DNA of 64,000 nt. Origin: Glandiceps talaboti. Lineage: Eukaryota > Hemichordata > Enteropneusta > Spengelidae. Positions 29,301 through 38,900 of this stretch are shown here, one piece after another. The notes under the pieces were generated by a model, which saw nothing but the letters and a program-made list of their open reading frames with translations, had not been told where the DNA came from and ran no database searches. Numbering within the stretch: position 1 is the first letter of the stretch; each line of letters opens with the position of its first letter. The stretch is from assembly GCF_964340395.1 (NCBI RefSeq), contig NC_135549.1:18713342-18777341 (forward strand). The letters run 5' to 3'. The position numbers and the translations under genes were made by a program.

Positions 29301-31391
29301 ATTCCCATTGCATATTTATTGCCTGTTTAATTTATTTCTACTGTGTAGTTTTTTATTCCCTGTTTATAAATTGATTCCTTCTGTGTGTTAATTCCCCGAG
29401 CTATTCATTTCATCTTGCTGTTTACCATAGTAATTTACTTTACATTATATAACACACTATTTGTATACTACTGTAAATGGTAACCTTGGTTTACATTTTA
29501 ATCTAAAACTCCATTCAAAAAGAACACTGTTTTGATATTTAGTTGAGTCCAAGTTTTTTCAATCAAAATTTTGATGAAAATAGCCTCTGGAAAATGTAAC
29601 CCAAATTTCAAAAAAAAAAATAAAAAAAAAAATAAATAAAAAAGCAGAAAAGAATTTGGCAAAAATGAGGTCAATCTGAACACATCAATAGCTATACAGG
29701 CACTGTATAAAATTGATTTAGTATACTGAATTTCTCTTGACACATTCAATAACCGAAATCTATATTCATATTTTACATTGCTTCCCTTTTAATAGGAATA
29801 TAAGCGACATGGTTGCAAGCATAAATATTTTGGAAATGGAATTAATAATGAAATCTGGTGATATACTAGCAACCATACAATGCAAAAGTAATTTGGAGTG
29901 GCATTATAAATACCATGGGCCCATTGAACATATTGACATATTGTTCCATTTCAACAGTAGAAAATTTAAATACTTATTATTTTTTTGGTAAGTAAAGTAT
30001 GATATTGATGAGACTTGACCAGATGGTTTAACATCATTATGTTGATGATGTCTGAGTGAGTGAGTGAGTGAGTGAGTCGGACGAAAGGTATATACTCGCT
30101 TGACACTGGATTCCGAAAAAAGGGGTAACTTATCTCTGCTTTGATACTATATGGATTGTTGATGTGATTTATAAATCTTACCTGGTGGGAAATCTTCTTC
30201 TAAATCGGTGTCATAGTCTGCATCTGTTACTTTCGGTCCTTCCAACAATTCTTGAAATGACTGTACAGTTCTCAATGAAGGACGTTCAGACTCTTCTGGT
30301 TTTTCTTCCACCGCCTCTTCTTCTTTCTTTGGAGTCCACACCCACTTGGCCTTTTCTTTTAGGTTTCAAAGAGAAAAGAAATGAAATTCACAATTCAATC
30401 TCAGATCTGAATGGTTCAGTGATAGACAGGTCACAGATCAGATTTGATGAAAAAAAAATTCACATGTAAGCAGGTCAGAGATCAAATTTCATGAATAAGC
30501 TTATACATTCTGTTTGTCTCTATCAGACACAAACCATTCTTCTTCTTTTTTTTACTTTTCACAAAGTGAACCTAAATCGTCTGTTTATTGAGTCTGTTTT
30601 GATCATGAAGTGAATGTATCTAAGGTGATAACAACATGCACAGTAATTACTATCATCATATTCACCCTGACACTTAAGTGATAAAACATAACTGGATTCA
30701 ATTTTCAAATTAAGCTGAAATTACAACAACAAAAAAATGTTTTAAAATTTAATTACCACTACATACCTGTCTCTATTTCCATTTCATTATCTATTTCTTC
30801 CTTTGACTCTCCTTGATCATCATCTAATAGTTCCGTAACAGACCATGGTCGTACTACAATTTCATCCCCTCTTACTGCTGTAGCAGTTTTTGGTCTCTCA
30901 TGTGGAGATTTCCTTCCATCTTTACGACCCTTCTCCCCGACACTGCTCCATGGTCTAACTTTTGGTCCTTTGGTTACCACAGTTGTCTCTACAGGTGTTT
31001 TTTCCCTTGATTTAGGTCTTCCCATATCTCTCCCTAAGTCATTGGTCTCTATAGGTGTTTTCTCCCTTGATTTAGGTCTTCCCATATCTGTCCCTGTCTT
31101 GTTGTTGGTCTCATCTTCCTGTTTGGGTTGATGTTTTGCTCTGCGTATTCTCTTGGGGGATGTCTTTGGAGACCATTCTTTTCCAGAATGGTGACCATGT
31201 TTGCATCTGGAGTGCCCCGAGCTGTGTGTATGCTGTCGAAATCTGAAACCCTTTTCTACCTTTTCCCGGGTATACTCTGCTCTCAACCTTTCTTTCTCTT
31301 CTTGTGTTAACACTGGCTCATCTTCCAATGACTTCTCTGTGATTGTTTCTAGGAGAAGCAGAGAGTTTGGAGTACGTGGGACTACTGCCAT
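18906..31391 (-). CDS. LRRC74A: LRRC74A/B-like leucine-rich repeat protein; 15 coding exons
   Basis: Exons in transcript order: 30767-31391, 30182-30355, 28578-28640, 27968-28077, 27402-27509, 26787-26880, 25371-25501, 24206-24292, 22657-22772, 21549-21627, 21160-21249, 20732-20836, 20115-20273, 19620-19681, 18906-18975. All joins are GT/AG and in phase, giving 690 residues. Residues 1-270 are a charged, low-complexity N-terminus. From GVIPISYVIRHLR (about 287) a run of about eight ribonuclease-inhibitor-type LRRs follows, for example LDLSHNELG, LNLSWNSIRGKG and LDLSWNGIALPG. It ends in an EF-hand-like tail (GLKMSE...RALLAGFSSLRVG). The order pre-LRR, LRR, degenerate EF-hand matches LRRC74A/B of vertebrates as I know them; the long N-terminus is additional. 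Such LRRs usually bind proteins; a specific role is not established. The start follows an AG acceptor 4 bp upstream, so a 5' UTR exon exists. Confidence 0.88.
23148..23353. repeat. (CATA)n microsatellite in an LRRC74A-like intron
   Basis: About 200 bp of nearly pure CATA tetranucleotide with a few interruptions (TATAAATA). It opens long Met-Tyr-Val-Cys frames on the minus strand that are artefacts. It lies in the 1.4-kb intron between the exons at 24206-24292 and 22657-22772, which otherwise holds nothing recognisable. Confidence 0.95.
24985..25145. repeat. Nested imperfect palindrome in an LRRC74A-like intron
   Basis: ACTGAGGG and CCCTCAGT flank a 15-base loop at about 25050-25080. Outside them GGAAACCAAAGGT pairs with ACCTTCGGTTGCC, and further out TAATCTG...AAGG pairs with CCTTT...CAGAATAG and GACCCC with GGGGTC. 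The whole forms a stem of roughly 70 bp per arm with mismatches. A decayed foldback element is the simplest reading; no target duplication is clear. Confidence 0.55.
25336..25403. repeat. 24-bp direct repeat straddling an LRRC74A-like splice donor
   Basis: GGCTAGATGAATTCCTGCTA plus four more bases occurs at 25336 and again at 25380, 44 bp apart. The second copy is inside the exon 25371-25501, where the minus strand reads ELAGIHLAP. The first is in the intron just beyond the GTAAGT donor (25365-25370). A local tandem duplication across the exon end best explains this. Confidence 0.85.
30010..30135. mobile_element. Partial copy of foldback MITE family A
   Basis: The words CTTGACCAGATGGT, AACATCATTA, TCGGACGAAAGGTAT, GGATTCCG and GGGGTAACTT appear in the order and spacing of the right half of the 16882-17131 element, with the middle in matching orientation. 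An extra (GTGA)n run near 30055-30078 has expanded within it. It sits in the intron between LRRC74A-like exons 28578-28640 and 30182-30355, about 50 bp from the latter. Confidence 0.6.
30767..31391 (-). CDS. LRRC74A: First coding exon of LRRC74A-like: charged N-terminal extension with internal repeat
   Basis: The exon encodes 208 residues. After a short leader (MAVVPRTPNSLLLLETI) comes an acidic/basic helix-like part. A His-rich patch (HTHSSGHSRCKHGHH) follows. DMGRPKSREKTP(I/V)ET is present twice in tandem. The segments VRPWSSVG and VVRPWSVTELLDDD both repeat an RPWS motif. The repeats suggest short linear motifs for partner binding or phosphorylation. I do not recognise a known domain. Confidence 0.85.
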
Positions 31392-31751
31392 GATCCTGAA
31401 AAAAAAAAATTATTACTAAAAATATCACATACTTATTGGCATCGACTGTTTAGTAGAACTGATACAAAAAAATCCAAAATTACAAATAAGGAACATTTTC
31501 AAACTACTTCATCCACTATGAAGCTAATAATTAATGCCAAACTTTGATTCTTCTATTTTTATCATTTTTAATGTTGATTTATTCATTCAATTTTTTGAAC
31601 AGTGTTGTTTATAAAGTTAGTATCACAACACAAATGAAAACATGTTCATAAAGATTAAAGATTTTAAAAAATCATATCAGTTTATTCCACTATGACAAAC
31701 AAAACACTAATTGTGCTGGTGTAACTTACACATGATATACAGTGTGGCATT

Positions 31752-31754
<3 letters not shown>

Positions 31755-31822
<68 letters not shown>
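31755..31822. repeat. (TG)n dinucleotide microsatellite
   Basis: A run of about 34 TG units in the intron between the LRRC74A-like 5' UTR exon and first coding exon. It encodes nothing. Confidence 0.97.
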
Positions 31823-31825
<3 letters not shown>

Positions 31826-31912
31826 ATTGTGTTTTCTTCTTTGAAACCAAAAGTATAGATTATTACATAGATCTACAATGAGATACCTAGCACCATGACT
31901 GGTAGTCTAGTT

Positions 31913-31975
31913 CCTATACAGGATCGTTACGATTTACACCTCCACTCACTGGTTTAGTTAAAAGACTACGACTAC
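31913..31975. repeat. Dispersed repeat shared with the RBR copy-2 downstream region
   Basis: ATCGTTACGATTTACACCTC and neighbouring words (CCTATA before, CACTCAC and TTAGTTAAA...GACTA after) recur in inverted orientation at about 57825-57895. The homology spans roughly 60-70 bp. I read it as a remnant of a transposable element family; the ends are not clear here. Confidence 0.6.
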
Positions 31976-32151
31976 ATGACTGTCAAATAGCCATATATTA
32001 AATATATAGTCTTTGTACAATCTTTGCATACACTGTCACCTCTGAAAGTTTGAATCTTACCTTTTATAGTTGTGTTACGTCATTTATTATACAAATATCT
32101 CAAATAATATATTGCTTTGACATATAAAATTTAAGCTTCTTTACATTTATA

Positions 32152-32343
32152 CAGGCACTCGAATCAATCTGTATATTCATTTTTTAAATGTATAGTAAAT
32201 TTACTATACATTTAAAAACAACAACAACAACAAAAACAAACACAAACACAAACACAAACACAAACACAAACACAAACACAAACACAAACACAAACACAAA
32301 CACAAACACAAAACAACAGCATACAGATTGATTCGAGTGACTG
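32152..32343. mobile_element. hAT-like MITE family B, copy 1, with 8-bp target duplication
   Basis: The ends CAGGCACTCGAATCAATCTG and the inverted CAGATTGATTCGAGTGACTG form 23-bp terminal inverted repeats with one mismatch. CATTTATA flanks both sides perfectly (32144-32151 and 32344-32351), the 8-bp target duplication expected of hAT transposition. The interior has a perfect AT-rich palindrome (AAATGTATAGTAAATT and its inverse, 32186-32217) and an expanded (ACAAAC)n run at 32228-32311. A second copy is at 62375-62479. Confidence 0.9.
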
Positions 32344-32905
32344 CATTTATACATGTCACATGCGAAAAATAAAAATGACAAGTACTAAAATTCTATGAAG
32401 CTAGTCACTGGAGCAAACAAGTGCTCGCTTTCGTCATGTCTGTAATCTCGTCAGAAGAACACTACAGCCGTCTTTTGTCAACGTCTTACAACAAAATCTT
32501 ATTGTTGTGAACTAAGTATGATAAAGTCAATAATCCAGTACATTTGTTGTTAACTAATGAACGTAGAATGGCAATGATTAGGTACGGTCTGAAGTACGGT
32601 ACATCATCTCGCTGATTACAGAAAAGTACCAAATCAACGAACTGGGTAAACTGTCACCCAGTAGCCAACTTCCGGATTTGTCTACCATGTACAATACTAC
32701 TAGTATGACACCTATACCATTGTAACCTTCCATTTAAAATTATCACAAATTTATATAATAAGTTCAAGAAAAACACAATACATGGTTCTCGTAAGTTTGA
32801 ATCGCAAAGTGTCAATACGACTCAGTCATTATCAAGCCTACAATACTGGCAATATTATATCTGCATTGTAATGGACAGTGAAGGAGTATGTTTAGCAGGA
32901 CTCAC

Positions 32906-33000
32906 CTGTGAAGGTACGGCGTCCCTGTTGACAAAGCAACGGTGACAACACAGTGATTTGCCGACTCCTTCAACGGTGTAACGTCCGGTAGTCCGTATGA
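32906..33000 (-). other. LRRC74A: 5' UTR exon and probable promoter side of LRRC74A-like
   Basis: On the minus strand CCGTACCTTCACAG is followed by a good GTGAGT donor (32900-32905). It pairs with the TTTTTTTCAG acceptor four bases before the ATG at 31391. No other strong donor lies nearby. The upper limit is approximate because the transcription start cannot be read; no TATA box is evident. Confidence 0.55.
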
Positions 33001-33754
33001 ATATTTTGATTCGCGTTACCTTCCAGAGCTAGGACATGAACATATCTTTGTAGTTCTTACAGTAATCAGCAGAACTTTGTAAAACCTGTACTTCATTCAG
33101 AAGTTCTGATAGGATACGAACTTATGGCCGACCGTACTAGACTGATTTTCCGCACAATTTTATGATAAAACACTCGAGTACTCACACTGCAGACGACCAG
33201 TGATGTGCATCCTAGTAAAATATGCGAGCGTAATAGATATTGGTTGTTTTGAACTATGAGGGCGCACCATCAATATCACGTAAACGTAAACCACAGACAA
33301 GTGAATTGCGTAAACCTACATGTCATTTGCATGTAGATTGATGGGGATGTACACAGATTCTATAAATGAGAATGTATCAATGGTGATAAATGGCTGTTTC
33401 GTGCTCATAAATGACATTTTCTATGTAGAGTTTTCTATCACATTCATTATTCACGCAATGATGCTGGATTCAATTTGGATTTAATTATACTTGCAAAGGG
33501 TAGAAAAGAATAGAAATTAGAATCACACTGTGGATTTCAGAGAAAAGATTTTTAAAAAACCCACACACAAAAAACCCTGCAAATGTGTATTGACTGTGTT
33601 ATTTTTTCACGTGGATTTTATTTTGTACAGTCTGTATTCAATTACGTGCATAGTTTACTATACATCCGTAAATACCCTGGTTTACTGTCTACGCTGGTTG
33701 ATCTTGACTATGACCTCAAAACACAAAATAGTTGTAGTCAGCCAGCGACGATAC

Positions 33755-34075
33755 TAAGGCGTAAACAAATTGTGTGGTTCCGATTACATTTAATTTTATT
33801 TTTTACATTTTATTTCATGTGGGAGTGTGTAATTCAGGTAGTTATGTTTTTTTCTGTTGTTTTTCATACGGCGTCTATGGTATTGGCTTCTTCTCATCAG
33901 ATACACAGCCATTAGAGATCAGAAGAACTGTCTTTTTCAGTTGATGTCACATGGATCCACTATTTCTTGCGAGACTTCACAATTTTACGCGATTTTTTTC
34001 TCGAATATGTTTTTTAAAAAGTTTAGGGTCGTCGTGAAACTAGGTGGGGTCGTGTAACCGGAACCAAACAACTTT
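33755..34075. mobile_element. MITE family C (GGCCTAA...GGTTCC ends), copy 1, right end worn
   Basis: It begins TAAGGCGTAAACAAATTGTG followed by TGGTTCCGATTAC and ends GTGTAACCGGAACCAAACAA. These ends are inverted repeats of each other and match elements at 47463-47785, 59801-60144 and 63437-63618. Internal words (TCTTCTCATCAGAT, ACAGCCATTA, CACTATTTCTT, GAGACTTCACAATTTT) are shared by the three longer copies. No coding frame. It lies between the divergent LRRC74A-like and RBR copy-1 promoters. Confidence 0.75.
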
Positions 34076-34715
34076 GTAAATTTAAAACAAAACAACTCCC
34101 CCCCCCCAAAAAAAAAACAACAACAAAAAACAGACAAACAAAAACACCAAAAAAGATCGTCATTTTGATCATAGTTCTAATATAAGGCTTCTCAGTAAAT
34201 TTCACATTAAAAATAACAATTCTACCCATCTAAACTTTACTGAGAAGATCTTTCACAATTGCACACAAAGTTTTATGGTCTGTCATGAAGAAAGAATCGT
34301 GGTCCTTCTACTCCATGGGCAAGCCATAGTCTTAGACGTCGGAGACAGAAGGCTAGGGATGTCCGTGGATCCGGATAAAAAAAAATACGCAGCTAGCTGC
34401 GTATTCGAAAGTATATCACTGTAATAAACATGTAACATCTGTTGGCATTGTTGTGTATGTGGATTACCTAACTTTAGTACATCACTATTTTAAGAAATGT
34501 AGTGATGTAATAAAGATTATATTCTAATATTATGTATTAAACAACCTCCGAGTCGATATACACCTGATGAACAGTCCTGACATGAGGTCACCAGATCTGT
34601 CTCTGATATTGTTGTCATAAGTTTTTCGACATGTAAATATGTTTATTTATTAGATCACTACGATATGCCCCAAACAGGACCGTGTAAATACGTTCATTAC
34701 ACTTTTCCAAAAATT
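34076..34715. other. Intergenic stretch left of the tandem duplication
   Basis: A C/A-rich homopolymer patch (about 34098-34120), a short CGCAGCTAGCTGCG palindrome near 34388 and otherwise AT-rich sequence. I see no gene or recognisable element. The left edge of duplication unit 1 is at about 34716. Confidence 0.4.
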
Positions 34716-35229
34716 CAAGAATGTACCGTCTTTCTCTTGTCTCTTCATTCATAGCAACAATAATCTTATTCATGTGTATAATAGAAATTCACAATGCGAC
34801 CCAGATTTCACTCCGAGATTAATTGTACATGTCTCTGACAGTGGAGAAGAAATATTTAATTTATACTTAATTTATACTTAATTTAATTTATATGTAATAT
34901 GTATACAAAGTAAACTTTTGCTTGTCTCGACAGGAACGAGCCTCGATTTGATTACCTCGATGCCCTCATTATTCAAATAGTAGCCGCAGCACTCACAAAA
35001 AGTCCGTATATATCTGCACATAAACTTGGATGACAATAGAGCGATTAAGCCAAATGCAATCTGCTAATTGTATTTTTTCGTACGAATAATTGCTTGCGTT
35101 ACCATTATTATTTTCCGATGAATGATTCTGATACTGCAACTTGAAAGTAAGTTCGAGGAATTACAACCCACCACCCCTCCTCTAACATCGTTATGTCCAT
35201 TCTAAATATAACCCATTACAGCAAATATG

Positions 35230-35387
35230 GCGACTTGCATTGCACAACAATCTGTAAATATGTCACCGAGGTCTACTATTTATTACGTTACTTTCTCCTG
35301 CTACTCCCCAAAACAAACCACTAGCCATCGGTGGGTGACAAAACCGAGTCACAGAAAAAAGCCCCGGTTTCGAAAAAGCCAACCAAG
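35230..35387 (+). other. 5' UTR exon and promoter-proximal region of RBR copy 1
   Basis: A conserved block ending CCAACCAAG and followed by the GTAAGT donor at 35388 is present in both duplication units. Reading the frame of the next exon backwards meets an in-frame TAG before any ATG, so this exon is untranslated. The start is approximate. Confidence 0.6.
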
Positions 35388-35988
35388 GTAAGTGACACCG
35401 TTTTTAGTTTGCTTCATGCTGCAGTATTCAGATTGTCGTCTGCAACTTGTGTGAAATGTTTTGTTTCAAATTATTAGGTGAAATCTGTTGAAGTTTTTTG
35501 TTTTTTGTTTTTATGTTGTTTTTTTTTTCACTTTCCACCTATTTTAATTTGTAGTTCTAATTTCTCGACATTGAAGATAGTGTGATTAAATGCACCAACT
35601 GTATTGTGTCTGTATGGTTGTAATTTTAGGGTTTAATTGTTATTTCAGCCTGAAAACTGCTCTTCACTTTTATGTTTGCTGTTGTGTTGTGATTACCGCT
35701 ACCCCCCTCCCTCCCTCACTCACTTAGAGTCACAACATAATTTCCTCAGGCAATGATGGGTGTCTCAAACATAAGAAAGTCATAGCGAGAGAAGTATATG
35801 TGTATATAACCACCCGTAGTATTTACATTATTTTATTATAATTTTCACAAAATACGAAAGAAATTATATCAGTGGATGAAAAATCACATATTTATCACAC
35901 TTCCCCTTTTCACTGTCACTTTCTTTTTCTGTTTCAGGTTTCCATACTGTTTTCTTCAGATACATTTGAATACCAGTGTACTGAAACC

Positions 35989-38900
35989 ATGGATTGTAAA
36001 TCTAGTGGAAAATATGGCAATAGAACCCTGAAGAATGATCGTCTTTCTAATTACTACAAACGCTCTCACTCTGCCCAGTTCTATATCACTAAAGTGATCA
36101 CTAGTGGCTCATATACACTATTATCACAAGATGACACAGAAGAATTACAAGAGAAATTTGGAAATTGTTTTGATGATGGAGGACTTGATGCTGGAGGTAA
36201 ATTGAGGAAAATGTAACTTGTTGTCCCCCCCCCCCAGTCATTTTTAATGAATTTTTATTTTGCTCTTTCAAATGGTCACATGGCACACTTTTTATAATAT
36301 ATTAGAATACATTTGTAAATGATGTTTGTTTCTATAGATCATTAATATTTTAAAACTTTAATTCAAATTCACTAGCAAATTGTCACAGAAGAATGCTATG
36401 GTACAACTCCAGCAAGGTTACATACAGTTTAAATAAGAGAAAGCGATGGGAGCTGCCAGCACTTTTGAAAGAAAACATACAAGACACTGAGATACATGAA
36501 GATTTGAACTTCAAAGTTATTCTGACAGAACATGAAGTTGCAGGAAGTGTGGCTGGGAATGCTCAGGTATGTATGACCCCCTCAACTGGGTAAATGCGAC
36601 TACAACCGAGAGTCTCAATTTGAAGTAGACACTAAGTGCGACTGTCTTTGCGACTGCTGTTGAGACTCTCAAAGGGGGTTGTAAACAGTGAATGAGAGTG
36701 AATCGTATTTGAGACTCTCAACGGGCTCATAAACAGTAAATGCGACTCATTCTGAGACCATCCAGCTACTACGGTAGTACCGTATGACTTTATCATTCAC
36801 ATCTAACTGTATAACGATTACAGTGAGTGACTGTTGAAATTTCGCCATGATGATGAATATCTACGCAACAGTATGAAGGATTACATGTACATGCGTTGGC
36901 AATCATGGTCACAAATCATGGAGTTTTAACTTGAACTAAAGTCTAATGAGCCAAATGCATGTATATGAATATAGACGAAGTGACGCGTGACGTACAATGT
37001 GGTAACGTATGATGTTCCGACGCATGGTCGATGATCGTAATTTGTTGCCCACGATCTAGTAATATGAAAATTCCAACTGTACAATCTCAACTACACATCA
37101 TTATGTGGAAGGTCTGCATTGTACAATGTGGCCATGGGTGGATTCTGTATGTCGGACATTTCCTACATCAACATGTCATTACCACAAAAGGAGTTGTGTT
37201 ACTTGGATATACAGGGTGCATTATGACGTTCAGTACTTGAAGGGGGAAAGCAATTATTTCAGCTATGATATGTGCTAGCCTTTATTGTATTTTGGTTTTA
37301 TGTAACAAACATTTGAAAATTTGGGAATAGGGAAAAGAAATGCATCCTTATGTGGAACTGCAATGCTTGTATCCTGAAGTATACTTACATCATCTTTATT
37401 TTCCCTCAGGCTAATTGTATAGGTGTATGGAATAGTAAAGCAGCAAAAGTAGAAAAGAAGCCAAAGAAGAAGTATGGAAAAACAGAAACTTTACTTCATG
37501 AACCCAAGCCATCATCACCAAGAGGAGCTACAGGTCTACATGATGATGACAATGATGACAGTGAGAATCAACCCCTGCCAATGCCAGAAATCACCTACAA
37601 GGTTGATTATGCACTTCCTCCAAATTCTCATCCAGTTTCCAAAGAAAGTAGTTTTATGAAGTGGAAAAAGAGTAAGTTAATTTAACTTTAAACATACTAT
37701 GTTAATCTGAACAGTCTTCTGAGTAGTTTCAACTGAGAAAGGTCAAAATTAACAGGTTGGCCTACACAGATGTGCTTATGGTGCAAAGACATGATGAAAT
37801 AGCCATCGATCAGGTATAATTGTGTGTTTGCATATTCAGAAGTCATCAAAACTGATCCTGCGGTGTCTTATCTCATCACTTGCTTCCCCAACCCACCTTG
37901 AAAATAATAAAAGACATACTGTACTAACAACAATGCCATATCATTTGGGTTTATATGTGACAATAAATGACACATGTCAATGATTGAGAAATTATGTAAT
38001 ACTTTTGTCTTTATTTTTTTGTGCATCAGAGTACAATAGTCCAAAGTCACTGTCTAAGGTACGATACAAGGCCAAATCTGAAAATGAATACTTGCATGGT
38101 TACTCTATGAAGGACTCAAATAAGCCATCCTTGTTTGAAGAAGATCTTGATTATGATGATGTAGATGATAAAGATTCCATATGGTGTGATGATGCCGATG
38201 ACAGTGAGTATTTTGAAAGACCAGAATTACCAAGCATTGGAAACATAATCCAAGATGCACTTGAGAAGTCTACGCACAATAATACTTGCTGTAGACAATC
38301 TTATCATCAAAACTGTGAAAGGATTGAAGAAATTAGACAAAATACAAACATGGCATCTTCCAGCTGTAGTAAAATGTACAATAAAGGTAATGCTATGTTT
38401 GACTCATCGTTTACAATGGACAACCAACTCAGTGGCAATGACTCAAGAGAAGAACCCTTGCAATGGGATGAAACAAATTCTAGTGTAACTGACATCAGGA
38501 ATGCACCACTGTGTGAAAACACATCAAATAATAAACCATCAGTGACTCTAAGCGTGCAAACTGACAGTCTCAACCCTAAAAAACTACAGGATAACTTTGG
38601 TGACAGTGTAACTGTGGGACTATCGCTGCCATATAAATTCAGCATTGATATCACATCTGCTGTTATTGGTAGCCTGTATGAAAGAAAAGAAGAGAACCTT
38701 GCAAGACATTTACAGGAAAGTGGCAATCCAGTCTATCTTGTGTTTGAAGATTTGACAACTGAAAAAAGTGACTGTTCTTCAGTCAGGTAAGAAGCACAAT
38801 ATTCACTAGGAGATGAGTATTAGAAGGGAGAGTTATGTGCATGTGTTGTAAAATGATTGTGGTAGGTCTCAAAAATGGGTTGTCAAGCAGTTAACTGGTA

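Noticed and set aside
32184-32381. A Phe-Val-rich membrane-like frame on the minus strand
   Set aside because: It is a translation of the (ACAAAC)n run inside MITE family B.
34911-35035. Short frame ending IIQIVAAALTKSPYISAHKLG conserved upstream of both RBR copies (also 45865-45971)
   Set aside because: The surrounding non-coding sequence is equally conserved between the young duplicates, two of three differences are replacements, and no start or splice structure supports translation.
38307-38726. A 139-codon antisense frame, also present in copy 2 at 50118-50537
   Set aside because: It mirrors the long linker exon of the RBR ligase; its conservation is explained by constraint and recency on the sense strand.
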